NCBI GenBank assembly: GCA_963971405.1
Contig: OZ020487.1
Span: 46,783,039 to 46,847,038 of the forward strand
Direction of reading: 5' to 3'
DNA length: 64,000 bases
From: Psococerastis gibbosa
Taxonomy: Eukaryota > Arthropoda > Insecta > Psocodea > Psocidae
Shown here: positions 36,120 through 46,855 of the stretch, one piece after another
Layout of the letters: the number at the start of each line of letters is the position of its first letter
Position numbering within the stretch: position 1 is the stretch's first letter
Made by a program: the position numbers and the translations under genes
The notes under the pieces: model-generated
The model's database searches: none
What the model saw: the letters and a program-made list of their open reading frames with translations, nothing else
What the model was told of the DNA's origin: nothing

Positions 36120-36485
36120 CATTTTTTTTTTACAAAAAAAATTCTTCTCAAAACCAAAATTATGTTTGGGAAAGTATAACCTGCTCGGGCTTGTTACTGT
36201 GTTAAAGTTAGAAAGATGAATTAGACATTTTTCATGACATTTTCTTCTTCTTTGCTTCTAGACTCTAGAGAGTAACTCCCCCCCCCCCCCCCAAAAAAAA
36301 AAAGTCCAAAAGAGAAAAAAACAACTCGAGATATCATTTTTATGAACTAGTATGATGAATGTCATGAAAATCTAGTAGTGAGTCAAAAAATCGACGAAGA
36401 GACCGACAGGCATCCTGTTAAAGCCAAATATTTTGGGTCTTCAAAAACGATGAATTCTCGAAAACAAAAATTACAAAGGTTGAAA
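36120..36485 (+). mobile_element. Old relative of the 1-kb hAT-type element
   Basis: GGGAAAGTATAACCTGCTCGGGCTTGTTACTGTG, a poly-C run and ATCATTTTTATGAAC..GTCATGAAAATC..GTAG follow the order of the core with strong divergence. A short minus-strand fragment is at 35848-35897. Confidence 0.5.
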
Positions 36486-37689
36486 TTAAATTTAGAGTAT
36501 TGAATGAATATTTGCAGATAAGCGTTATGGGCGGTTACTCAGGGGGTGAAATCTTAAAGCCCTGCCATGTAAAATGAGATTAGACACAATTAAGGTGAAC
36601 AAGCCGATATTATGGCGTCGCGTCGGGATGGGAAAAATGAATGAGAATATGTTTTTAGATTTTATTTGTTGTAGGTGCCGAAACTGATTAAAATCTACTT
36701 GTATTCGTTTTGTCGTAGATTTTTTTTGTTGGTACTCCAATTTTAAGGTATAAGGCTTCAGAGAGCATTAAGGGGTGCGTCCAAAAGGGTTATCATTAAG
36801 ACTTTTGAGAGACGTACACAAACCGGTAGTTGGAAATATCTGACAAGTATTGATACTTATGACTGTTTTTTGGTGCGATTCTGCTGTACTTAATATTACG
36901 AAATTGTATCATTTAATTGTGAATAAAATAACTTTATTTTGCGTCATAGAATTATTTATCGATACTCTAATTAGCGAACCGGTTAACTAAAAAAAAATCG
37001 TAAATGAGTTGTTGGTATCCTCGTGTTTGGGAAAACAATCCTTTACCAACTCTATCATTGAAATAGATTTTTTTCCAAATTGGGCAAGAAGGTAACGAGG
37101 GCTGAACTGGAGGGAACCTTAGATGGGAGAATTTTCAAATTTCACAAGAAATAACGATCGTAGAACTATCAATTAGGTCACATCTTTTAGAAGAAATGTT
37201 CCTCCACGTTTATATTTATCGTTTGTGGCCGTCAGTAATGCCGATCGGCCACATTTGGTTGAACATAAAAGAAGATGAGGATTCAAACATTTCGAATATA
37301 GATTCCTAAAAGGATATGTATAATTATTCACAAGTATCGATGGTCTGCCTGGAATAAATTGGAAAAAACCAGATCAATTTGTTTAATCACTGATAATTGG
37401 CAGAAGGCAGCCAGCCAATCAGACAATCGGAAGGCAATTAGCCTAATGGCTCAACCAGACGCGCCCACATATACCTACAGGTATTTGTAAGGTACACTGA
37501 ATAACAGTAGAAAAAACACTGGGTTGGATTAATCGAATTGTAACGATAGTCAACGACGTAGGAAGTGGGCAGACAAAACAACATTTCCATAAAGATAATT
37601 TTATACGTCAGTGATGTGAGCCACCCACTGCTATAAATAATGTATGCAATATATAATAATATAAATATATATATATATAATAGAGCAAT

Positions 37690-37895
37690 AAAGGGTCCCT
37701 TGTCTAATGCCAACAACCCCATGTATTTCGGGCATTATTTGTATTGTTTCCGTATGAATTTTGGGCCATTGGCAAACTGGTATACGTTCTCGATGTCAAC
37801 CTACACCGGCTACAAGCGATAATGGATAAGCTGTGACAAGCTTACCATTGATGCAATGAAACAGGCGAAAGCATGACTTAACCAAGTACAGATAC
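37690..37895 (+). repeat. Unclassified interspersed repeat, family D
   Basis: Landmarks are AATGCCAACAACCCCATG.ATTTCGG, CCGTATGAATTTTGGGCCATTGGCAAACTGGTA and GTCAACCTACACCGGCTACAAGCGATAATGGA, then AAACAGGCGAAAGCATGACTTAACCAAGTACAGATACGAGTC. Copies or parts lie at 1300-1420, 4385-4475, 28680-28860, 28905-29095, 39510-39690 (-), 41000-41440, 53225-53440 (-), 54345-54530 (-) and 62310-62515 (-). It is the most frequent repeat in the window. Confidence 0.6.
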
Positions 37896-38290
37896 GAGTC
37901 TGGGGTGTCATATTGTCTTTTAATAATCCATTGATTGATTGTCTTACAATAAATGAAACAGGTCAATTTTCGTGGTCTACCAGCGTACCTGTCTGCTAAG
38001 GCTCCAGGGTTTCCATACAAACAAAACTACAAGATAGGAAGATCGATGAAGCGTGTCCATCCAACAAAAGAAATCAAGAGGTGGCGATTCTTCAAGATTA
38101 GTGGAACTTAACTTTAGTTGTTTTGGATCCAACGAAACGGAGGCTGTGTAGAGAACCTTCACGTAGAGATGAGGCCGCGCGAAATATCAAACGTGGTTCC
38201 TGAGACTTACTTTACATTTTCGTGTCCAGAATCTGGTGAAATTGAAAGCAGCGCTGTTGGCCTCCCACGGGTCATCTTGCGGCCAATGGA

Positions 38291-38366
38291 CTTTAGAATT
38301 ATTTCATTAGACTTACTTACTTACTTTGCTTGTAAGTAAGTAAGTCTAATGAAATATTTCTAAAGC
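38291..38366. repeat. Perfect-looking small inverted repeat
   Basis: CTTTAGAATTATTTCATTAG..TTACTTAC and its complement GTAAGTAAGTAAGTCTAATGAAATATTTCTAAAG are separated by about 10 bases (TTTGCTT). The segment TTACTTACTTTGCTTGTA recurs right after it. Confidence 0.6.
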
Positions 38367-38384
38367 TTACTTACTTTGCTTGTA

Positions 38385-38645
38385 GCCGGCCGCCATACCA
38401 AGTTGAATCCAGCAGGTTGAAAGCTGCAGAAAACTTGGTCATGTGCACAGTGCCGGTAGGGAAACATGGTAGGACTTGTCCTGGTCACCTCCGAACTAAT
38501 CGTGTGACTTGACTGTGTTTCCCAAGTGGTTCGGAATCAACTATAATCAGGAGGTTCACTGTCCTATGGGCTGGGGCATAGGACAGTCAAGTCGGGGTCG
38601 CTCTATGGGCCCAAATATGAGGCCTAAGTCGTTATTAACCCGACG
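38385..38645 (+). repeat. Family C repeat, short subtype
   Basis: AGCCGGCCGCCATACCAAGTTG to TATTAACCCGACGAACACTACT. It lacks the middle segment present at 17050 and shares GGACAGTCAAGTCGGGGTCG with 55903-56170. Confidence 0.55.
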
Positions 38646-38719
38646 AACACTACTTACTACTACTACTTTGCTTGTCCAGGGAGACACGTATTTAATGGGT
38701 TGTCCAAAATCCAAAAATT

Positions 38720-38898
38720 AAAGGACTTCGATATCATAGTGGTAGCTTGTTAATCTTACTTGTGCGAGTCTCTACACAACATGCGATCGGTGACCTGTCG
38801 TAACTCAACACAGGTATTACCTACAGAGGCGACTGAAGAGGTTATTCAGATACATTCATTGAATTGTTTGTATGCTAATAATCTTGTTAAACATTTAA
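38720..38898 (+). mobile_element. SINE-like repeat, family B
   Basis: AAAGGACTTCGATATCATAGTGGTAGCTTG to TTAAACATTTAAAAAAAAAA. The A-rich 3' end supports retroposition. Confidence 0.6.
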
Positions 38899-39509
38899 AA
38901 AAAAAAATCGAGCAGCTTGGACGGCTCTGTCGTTTGCTTCATGCAGGTCGTCAGGGACCAGAATTAGTGGGACTTAGCATTAATATCGTATATTATAACA
39001 TAACAATCTTACTGTAAATATAAAAAGAACAACTTTTTTATTCGAAGGCTCTTATCAGTATAGCTATAAAATTTTATGACATAGGCCTACTATGAAATAC
39101 ATTCAAATCCTTATGTCTTGAAATAAATATAAAAGCCAGCTACACTCTTTTTTTTGTAAAACAATCTTTCTATACAATTGAAGAATCAGCTCACAACTCA
39201 AGCGATATATTTTATATATTTATAAGATAGCAGCCTAATACAGTTTTTATTTGTGTGAATGCGTGTAGGTACGATATCTGTTATTTTGAATGCTAGTGTG
39301 AATGTAACGCCATTTTAACTAAGGTATGGCTTTCATGATTTTTATTATATGTAACTCTTTTTGTACCTTAAGTTAACTTACTTAATATAGTGACTATTTA
39401 TTTTCATTTATTTTATTTAATGGTGTAGTAATGGTGATATCCAGATTAGAATAGTACAATGCTTGTTGGAATCGTAGTAGAAGTATTTAACTTTGTGGAC
39501 AGCCTCTAC

Positions 39510-39700
39510 AGGACACGTATCTGTACTTGGTTAAGTCATGCTTTCGCCTGTTTCATTGCATCAATGTTAAGCTTCTCTCACCTTGTCCATTATCACTTGT
39601 AAACGGTGTAGGAGAAAGTTTGCCAATGGTTAAAAATCCATACGGAAACAGTACAAATAGTGTCCGAAATACATGGGGTCGTTGGTATTGGAAAAAGGGC
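39510..39700 (-). repeat. Family D repeat
   Basis: CGTATCTGTACTTGGTTAAGTCATGC, CACTTGTAAACGGTGTAGG and CCGAAATACATGGGGTCGTTGG are the reverse complement of the family. Confidence 0.55.
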
Positions 39701-39779
39701 CTAGGTCGAAAAAGTCCTTCAAAAAAATTACAATTACAATAAGCCTCTACAGGCAGGGTAACTAGAGAAAACAAGAAGT

Positions 39780-39870
39780 GGGAAAATGAACGGAAACGGG
39801 AATCGAACCCGAGTCTCTACCTTACCAGGGTGGTATGCAGACCATTGCACCAAGTTCTTCAGTTTTGAAG
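39780..39870 (-). mobile_element. tRNA-like SINE head, different family
   Basis: The minus strand reads CTTGGTGCAATGGTCTGCAT and then ACTCGGGTTCGATTCCCGTTTCCG. A and B boxes are present, but there is no complete acceptor stem. Confidence 0.45.
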
Positions 39871-40014
39871 CGAACGAAACGGAGGTTGCGTAGAGAACCT
39901 TCACTAAGAGAAGAGACCATGTGCAATATCACTGTCGATGGCGATTCTTTTGAATTAGGGGAACTTAGCTACAGGTGTTTTGAAATATCTGCCCAACACA
40001 GGTCTGTATTATAA

Positions 40015-40240
40015 TGGAGCCCTCCAGAATCAGTGCATTTGAAATGTGGACACACAGACGAATGGTGCCCGTATCCGAGAGAGACCGTGTCCATAATGCT
40101 GATATCTTGAGGCGAATGGATACAGAAGCCGCAGTTGCTGCAGACAGTTAAGAAACGGAAACTAACATACTTCGGTCATGTGATGAGGAGCGAAAAATAT
40201 CGATTTCTACATGTAATAACCCAAGAGAAGACAAGTCCCC
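40015..40240 (+). mobile_element. Second copy of the RTE-like LINE tail
   Basis: EPSRISAFEMWTHRRMVP and DILRRMDTEA are followed by a frameshift into KKRKLTYFGHVMR-like sequence. It is the same family as the copy at 27840-28200 and is more decayed, ending in a poly-C run near 40230. Confidence 0.7.
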
Positions 40241-40999
40241 CCCCCCCTGCTAAAGCTGAAATTACGCCACTGGCCACGCTCTAAAAACCACAAAATCTCA
40301 ACACCAAAATCCTATGTCTCCAGCTGTCCCATCTCTACCTGAGGCATCTCTAAATTAAGGGTGTGTTTCTACCTGGGGATAATCGGAGCTGGGAGCACCA
40401 GGTGCATTTTATTGGTTTTACGTAATGATAGGAAAAAAGATAAGACGCATGGCCACGAATTGATTTTTTTCTGGTGGGCACATCTCCAGCCTCCATAGGC
40501 CGAGCCCGTGCATTACGGAGCCCTGTGCCGCTCAGATAGACAATCAGAGATAATGCTACTGTTCGTGTCTCGGGAGTTTTTTACGTATGAACAAATTATT
40601 ACCTTGGTTTTCATTCTGATAATAAAAAATGATATTATTTTGTTTTCGTATACACAAGGCTGTGTGGACCGAGTTCGGGATTCGTGCTATTAGCTCTAAT
40701 GAGATGAATGGCAATGGTGTAGTTCATTGGGTACAGGACAGGAGTATAAGGAACGCAGGATCGAGGTTCGAGGCGAGGTGCGAGGAGGAAAACTTCCCGC
40801 TGGGCCTGGGTCTACCCAGGGACGGATCCAGCCCATTTTTTGGGGAGGGGTGGTAGCTGAGGGTCAAAATAGGAAAAACTTACGTAGGATCCACTAAATT
40901 AGAGCGTAATAACTTAATTTACAATAGATTTACCAAATTTTGGGGGGGGGGGGCGGCAGACTACAGTCTACCCAGCCCTAATGGCTAATATTTTTTGAA

Positions 41000-41440
41000 G
41001 GCCTTTTTATGGCCTGCTTGTAGTGGCTTATTGAACCTTGCCCTGTCAATGACTCCATCGGATTTTTGGGCATTAATAATAATGTCTTCAAAGTAGCTGA
41101 ACTTCTGAGTAATGCCTTCTGGTCTCAGAGGCGAAGACGCGGAAAGCCCTAATCGGGCCTAATCTGTACCTCCTCGTGGTCAAGATGGAAGCTCGTAATG
41201 GCGACTGAGCAGATAGGGAACCAAGTTTATGCCGGGATAAGCGAAAACGCAGTCTTTTCTTTGCAGGGCATTAGAAGAAGAAGAAGAATAGTATCGTTCC
41301 GGAAGAATTTTCGAACGTTGGCGAATTGGATGTTAACCCACACCTACTACTAGTGATGATGAACAAGCTGAGACAGGCTTACCATTTGCATTGTTACAGG
41401 CGTCAGCTTGACTTAACACAGTACGGGAACGAGTCCCCTA
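41000..41440 (+). repeat. Family D repeat interrupted by another repeat
   Basis: TAGTGGCTTATTGAACCTTGCCCTGTCAATGACTCC begins family D, which resumes at 41320 with CGTTGGCGAATTGG and ACCTACTACTAGTGATGATGAAC. The inserted 41095-41290 is the reverse complement of 31490-31645 (GTCTTCGCCTCTGAGACCA shared). Confidence 0.5.
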
Positions 41441-41934
41441 ATGGTAGGGTTACCAGACGTCAGGGATTCAGACTCCCAGGAATGGCCGGGTGAATGTCAG
41501 GAAATTTACGATGCAAAAAAAAAAATGGATTTCATAACGTTAAAAATGTGAAATTAAGACTGAAATGAAAATCTCTTTCGCGCTTTAATTTTAATTCAAA
41601 ATTTGGCGGGAACTTACGACTTTATTTTATTTCTAACAAAGCCGTTTTTAACAGTGAAATGCACCAGTATATATTTTACACTAGTTTAAATTATAATGTG
41701 ACACTTCAGAAGGAAATTTACACTATATAGAATGACATTTTGGCTCAGGTGTCAGGAATAGAGCTTTCTGTAATCTGGTAGCCCTACCTAATGGGTAAGT
41801 AAGTCATTGGCATGGCTTTTGTCTTCAAAGTATCTGAGCTTCTGAGTAATGGTTTATGAATATTCACCTCAGGACATCAGCATCAGAGACACAAACTTTT
41901 CAAAATATACGCAACATTCGTCTGTATACCTTCT

Positions 41935-42145
41935 TCTTCTTCCTCTTATTATTGCCGCGTACGCAGCGTGAGAGGGTCGCCCGGAGCCATTTCTTACCTA
42001 TACTCGTCCCGGTCGGACGCTAACGCCTTGAGCTCGGCCATTGCTGTTTTCCTTCTTGCTCCGGCGAGTTTTTGGACTCTTTCCTCGAGGGTTGTCCTCG
42101 GTCTGCCGATGGGTCTTCTACCTTGTGGCCTGTCTGTATAAAAAC
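41935..42145 (-). mobile_element. LINE ORF2 C-terminal tail
   Basis: The minus strand reads DRPQGRRPIGRPRTTLEERV, then QKLAGARRKTAMAELKALAS and DRDEYR with a stop. The RPRTTxEExVxKLAG...ALAxDRxxxR pattern is a common LINE ORF2 terminus. It lies about 140 bases from the EFL1 exon at 42283, inside the large intron. Confidence 0.75.
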
Positions 42146-42282
42146 ATTTAAAATACACTGATTCTGTTCTACATGGCTTGAGTGAAAGTCCGTCCCCATA
42201 ACAGTAGGTAATCAAGAGTTTAAACTCTGATGAATTACAACAGTAAAATTATTTAAAAAACGTTCGGATGTACTGTACATAC

Positions 42283-42467
42283 CTCCCAGTGGCTGAAAAC
42301 AAGTTGCGGACTAGCCAAGCCAGAAGTCTGCTTTCTCATTTCCGGTGCGAATGAAAAACTTTCGACGACCGGAAGAACAGCAGTCACGGAGAATGTCGCC
42401 GAGCCTTGCGTCATGTCGCCGTGCAGTACGCGCCCGTGGCGGCGACCCAAGACTGCGTACATTTTAC
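42283..42467 (-). CDS. EFL1: EFL1, penultimate coding exon (domain V, EF-G C-terminal-like)
   Basis: This exon of 185 nt carries 61 complete codons, from [18 protein letters not shown] to [14 protein letters not shown]. This is the C-terminal EF-G/EF-2 domain V equivalent of EFL1: the [16 protein letters not shown] stretch and the [14 protein letters not shown] block are hallmark segments. The acceptor on the minus strand is a pyrimidine-rich tract ending CCGCAG. The first two exon bases, GT, complete a split codon, which as GGT would restore the glycine expected before KMYAVLG. The donor after GAG is GTATGT, so the exon ends in phase 0, matching the start of the last exon. GC content is clearly higher than in the flanks, as expected for a constrained exon. 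The preceding exon, which should end in the first base of that glycine codon, was not found up to 64000. Confidence 0.95.
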
Positions 42468-42639
42468 CTGCGGAGAAAAAGTTAGTAATAAGTCTAGAAA
42501 CTGATTAGGAAACAAAGGGAGGGGAAAACCTTGTATGTGTAAACATCAAATATCCCATGTAAAACCAATCAAAAATATCAGGATAAACAGAAGACATGTT
42601 TCTGAACATTTTAATAAATAATATGATCAGGTATTTATT

Positions 42640-43008
42640 TACATTACAGGTATTTCCACGACAAGACTGTGGAACCTACTCTCTGCTGAGATTAGGGCGG
42701 CTGGATCACTCAATCAGTTTAAAACTAAAAGTAAAATTATATATTTTCGATAGCACCAAAACCCTGTTATCTGGCCTCGTAGCAGTACAAACAATGGACC
42801 CCCCTTTTTCCCCTCCTATACCCTCCCCCTTTATTACCTTCTTTTTTTCCCGCCTTCCATATAATTTAAGTTATATTATACTATGTTAGGTATACAGGTA
42901 TACTGCTATTACCTATGGTTAACATAAAATAAAGACTTTATAGTCTTATTGTTCGCCAATTGTATTGTTACAATAAAGTCGTTATACATTCATTCATTCA
43001 GGTACCTT
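42640..43008 (+). mobile_element. Jockey/CR1-like LINE 3' end
   Basis: TRLWNLLSAEIRAAGSLNQF, then KTKSKIIYF, is the 'R.WN.LP..IR.A.....FK..LK..L' end of a LINE ORF2. A 3' UTR follows, ending CAATAAAGTCGTTATACATTCATTCATTCA, that is, a poly(A)-like signal plus an (ATTC)n tail. The element lies just upstream of the EFL1 exon at 42283-42467, in the opposite orientation. Confidence 0.75.
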
Positions 43009-43009
43009 A

Positions 43010-43205
43010 TTCTAACACAGACTGGCCACAATTATTTAATTTGAATATACAAACAACGATTGGTATGGCAGTCACGAGAAAAGAGTTCAAGAACTGTGGC
43101 CAATTGGTGTTAGTAATGGCCACAATAATCATGTCATATATCAAAATGTAGAGGAGCATTTCTGCTAATGTAATGGATATTTTAACGGCTCAACGATCGA
43201 TATTT
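43010..43205. mobile_element. Foldback MITE fragment
   Basis: ACAGACTGGCCACAATTATTTAATTTG..., AACTGTGGCCAATTGGTGTTAGTAATGGCC and GAGGAGCATTTCTGCT match the interior and right arm of the family. Confidence 0.45.
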
Positions 43206-43661
43206 GCTGTGAAAATCGACTTCATACAAAAAACGCGTAGTGGGGTACTCCCGATTTGCTGTTCAGGTTGGATTGTAGATTTTTTCCAGTAATGAATTCT
43301 TTAGATCTCTCTGTACCGGTCACTAAACTTCACAACGAGTTTGTATTTATTTAAAAATTGAAAAAAATAATCACAAAAACATGCTATAAACAATGTTAAT
43401 ATTTGCTATCGTGCCGCCGACCCTCCATGAGGATAAAGCGCAGTAAAAGGTAAAAGTAAGTGAAAAAAATACAAAATTCTAGTTTTAAACATTTCAGGTG
43501 AAATAGTGAGAAATTAAATAAAAATTGATGGAATAACAGAATAGGTTCGGCGTGAATGTGAGGTGCCAAACGTTTACGTCGCGGCTGCAGTGAGCTTCTT
43601 CAGTGGCACCGAGTATAAGATTGTTTCTAGTAGACTCACAAGCAACAGTAGCTACAGACAA

Positions 43662-43810
43662 GGGGGGGGGGATTCAAATTATTTTTTACGTAATTTATTA
43701 AAGAATTAATGGACAAATTCTTCAAACCATACAGGTTTACACACAAAATTCATTTCGGGGGGGGGGGGGGGGGTCCGAACCCCATGGACCACCCCCCTGG
43801 GCACGGCCAT
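43662..43810 (-). mobile_element. hAT-like MITE, copy of the 27634 family
   Basis: Poly-G, TTTTTTACGTAATTTATTAAAG, CATACAGGTTTACA, a long poly-G run and GGACCACCCCCCTGGGCACGGCC form the reverse complement of the element at 27634. The far end is not clear. Confidence 0.6.
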
Positions 43811-45109
43811 GGCTACAGATCATAGTGAGTGTCTCCAAAGTGACTTTGTGAAACTTGAACATACTTCTAAATTGAAAAGACGCAACTGATCCACAATAAA
43901 TTTTTGCTAAATAAGTTTTTAGTGAATCAGTTGCATTTTTTAAATTTTATGTTTAAAAGTAGCTACAGAACCTTCGAATTGACGAGGTACGACTAATACT
44001 TAACTTACAGAGCCAGCAGCCTACTCTTTAATTAATGACTTAGGTACAAGGTACCCACCATAAAAAGATGGCTCTAATTAGGTAGTCGCCCAATTAGTAC
44101 GTAAATACCGGAGGCTTAATGATAAAACAAGTAAATCTGGAGACAGTAGCTAAAAACAAAGCACCTGCCCATACCAAAAACAGCTCGCTTCTTAATGGCC
44201 CTAATCACTAGATTTTATAACGTATTTCTCGACCCTTTCTTTAGTCTTTTTATTTTAGTTTATTCAGTTTATAAAGTTAATGGACTATAAACTTGGATAG
44301 CAGTTAGGGTTATCAATTATAAAAACGTTGTTTGTGAATACTCGTTTCAATGGTTAACTTATATAACTGGAGATTGAGTTGGTCTTTGATCTTTTCAGTT
44401 ATAGAAAACTAGATTTAATGGAATTGTTATAGTAGGTATGATAGGTATACAGAACTTTCCTTTGATAATTTCTACAATGTCTTCTCACTTCATCTAATTG
44501 TGAGCCGTTCTCAAGGGGCACAATTAGAAGGCGTCGGGAACACCTAGCTCCGGAACCAGCCCCAGACTGTCTGAAGCCGGGTCTGACATGATAAGTAGGC
44601 TACCACAATTTATATTAAACATTGCTGATCAAATCGGGAAAAAAATAAATAAAACAGTGAAAATTAATTCAAAAGTGCATTTCTAAATGTTGCTAGGAGG
44701 GGGGGGGGGCAGCTGACCTTTAGCATGGGCGACCGCTGGTTTCACCCCTGAATCGAGGATATAGAAAACCACAGGGCAGTGCACCGATTGGAACGACAAG
44801 TTCGCGGGGGATGGAACATTGTAGTGGTGGGTGGCGGCGGCCTTCCAGAGTAAGATGGTGGAATGAGTAGCCTGGAGGAACTGGAGAAAGTGGCCAAAGC
44901 TCAGCTAGCGCAAGATGAAGAAAATATTGGAGATTTATATATAGAGATAACGTAGAAGATAATGAAGATGCAGTACCATGAAGAGGCAGACTTGCTTTTG
45001 TAACCCTCATCTTTCCCAGAAAGAAGGTTGATTTGCCGAAGAAAGCGGAAAAGGCCACCCCTGATACTTCTCTACTCATAGGTCATACATAGGCTTTTAT
45101 TTAATTATT
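43811..45109. other. No gene confirmed
   Basis: A plus-strand frame at 44870-44990 reads LEELEKVAKAQLAQDEENIG, possibly another LINE tail. The minus-strand 119-codon ORF (44720-45079) overlaps it and looks like a shadow. Confidence 0.4.
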
Positions 45110-45420
45110 GATATAGACAGGCTACGGCTATCTAACCAGTTACTTCGCGGCTCGCTAGCACTAGACGCAGATATGCTGGCCTTAAGGCACCCTAGATACT
45201 CCCTTGCTACAAGGTCAACATTTTGCACTATTGCATACATAATTAGTGTGATGGGTCTATCTGCGGCTACCTAGCTACTTCGCGGTCCACAAGACAGTGG
45301 ATATACTGGCCTGAAAGCCACCCTAGATACTCCCATGCTACAAGGTCAGAGGCTCTTAATGAATTATTGCGTATACAATTAATGGGATGGGACTATCTCC
45401 GGCTACCTAGTTACTCTTTA
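45110..45420 (+). repeat. Tandem repeat, unit about 134 bp, about 2.3 copies
   Basis: CTATCT.CGGCTACCTAG.TACTTCGCGG occurs near 45127, 45258 and 45393. The units carry GATATRCTGGCCT.AAGGCACCCTAGATACTCCC.TGCTACAAGGTC. Confidence 0.65.
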
Positions 45421-45514
45421 TCTCGTTGGGCCCTAGCGTCTTATATCATCCGCTTCCGCTTGTTTACAATCGACACCGGCCAATTACGCTATCACCGCCA
45501 TCTATTAGTTTACG

Positions 45515-46200
45515 ATCTCAATGACTCCACATTTCCTTCATCAATAGGATCTCGCTTTGCCGCGTCCGAAAAAATTCCATTTGTTTGTATTTCTTTTGCT
45601 CTCTGTGTTCCTATATTTTCTCCCTTTCGCTGCAGTTCGAATTATAACATTCCAGCTATTCCTAATTCTACTTCTCTTACAGATTCTTAATTTCCACGCA
45701 TTTCATTTTTAGTCTCATCAACAATAGGATCACGTTTTGCCACGTACGAAAAAATTCCATTTGTTTGTACTTCTTTTACTCTCAGTGTTCCTATAGTTTC
45801 TCCCCTTCGTTGCAGTTGGAATTTTAATATTCCAGCTATTCCTAATTCTACTTCTCTTACCTCTGTGCCAGATGCTTAAGGTCCCCGCATTTCGTTTTTA
45901 GTCTCATCAACAATAGGATCTCGTTTTGCCACGTATGAAAAAATTCCATTTGTTTGTACTTCATTTGCTCTCTGTGTTCCTGTAATTTCTCCCCTTCGTT
46001 GCAGTTGGAATTTTAATATTCCAGCTATTCCTAATCCTACTTCTCTTACCTTTGTGCCAGATTCTTAATTTCCACGCATTTCATTTTTAGTCTCATCAAA
46101 AATAGGATCACGTTTTGCCACGTAGGTACGAAAAAATTCAATTTGTTTGTACTTCTTTTGCTCTCTGTGTTCCTATAGTTTCTACTTCTTCTGCCTCTGT
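45515..46200 (+). repeat. Tandem repeat, unit about 180-194 bp, about 4 copies
   Basis: The anchor AAAAAATTCCATTTGTTTGT occurs at about 45569, 45749, 45937 and 46131. Units run ATCAACAATAGGATC.CGTTTTGCCACG through CTCTGTGTTCCTATAGTTTCTCC to TTCCAGCTATTCCTAATTCTACTTCTCTTAC. A decayed fifth start is near 46318. The ORF at 45367 spans it and is not a gene. Confidence 0.75.
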
Positions 46201-46364
46201 GCTGCTCCTATGCTTTCTCCCCTTGGCTACAGCAGGAATTATAACATTCCGGCAAGTCCTAATTCGACTTCTCTGTGCCTGATTCTCAAAGTCTCTGCAT
46301 TTAATTTTTTAGTTTCATGACTAGGATATCGCTTTGTCGCGCAGTAAAAACTCCAGACGGTTTT

Positions 46365-46510
46365 AGGAGTTGGGAGACTGGAACCAGACGAAGTGCCGAA
46401 TGGTCAGAAGGGGTGGAGGAACAGGGGGAGCAGAGGGAAATGAAAGAGGCGAGGCTCAAACAACATACATGGTCTATAGGGGATGACGATAGTGATAATC
46501 TTGCTGTACC
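46365..46510 (+). repeat. Dispersed repeat, pair with 47135-47270
   Basis: GAATGGTCAGAAGGGGTGGA and GAGCAGAGGGAAATGAA, then GGCTCAAAC..CATACA, are shared with 47135-47270. The coding-like frame (EEQGEQREMKEARLK) is common to both, possibly a LINE remnant. Confidence 0.5.
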
Positions 46511-46690
46511 ATTGGATTGAGACAGTGAGCAGGAGATTGCAATGATGGTTCGGGCATAAAAAGAGGGTTAACACCAGTCGGTGCATGAAGAAGTCGGTGG
46601 AAGAGAAGACAGAGGGCACAAGAAGGAAAGAAAGACGGCTGTACAGGAACCGAATTGAAGACGATTTTAGGAGTTCGGGGTGGGCGGGCC

Positions 46691-46855
46691 CAAGGCCGTA
46701 GCCAGGATTTTTTTCCGGGGGTGGGGGGTTTACGAAATTTCATTGGATATTACATAGTGGTTTTTATTTTTCCTCTCAAAATCCGATTCTATCTAGCATC
46801 AAGCCATTTCATTTCAGGGGGGGGGGGGTTGAACCCCTCATTGGCTACGGCCTTG
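46691..46855. mobile_element. hAT-like MITE, CAAGGCCGTAGCCAGG ends, 165 bp
   Basis: The ends CAAGGCCGTAGCCAGG and TTGGCTACGGCCTTG are inverted repeats. Flanking 8-mers GGCGGGCC and TGCGGGCC agree at 7 of 8, supporting a hAT-type 8-bp duplication. The interior shares AATTTCATTGGATATTACATAGT with the reverse complement of the element at 31904. Confidence 0.8.

Larger units (their letters stand above)
27200..42282 (-). other. EFL1: EFL1 last intron, 15.1 kb, GT-AG, repeat-filled
   Basis: The intron is bounded by the GTATGT donor at 42282 and the GTTGCAG acceptor at 27200 on the minus strand. It is almost wholly made of transposable-element debris: a complete hAT-type element, hAT-like MITEs, LINE 3' ends on either strand and at least two SINE families. 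I recognise no nested protein-coding gene in it. Confidence 0.9.

Noticed and set aside
44720-45079. 119-codon minus-strand ORF
   Set aside because: It is opposite a probable LINE tail on the plus strand and has no motif of its own.
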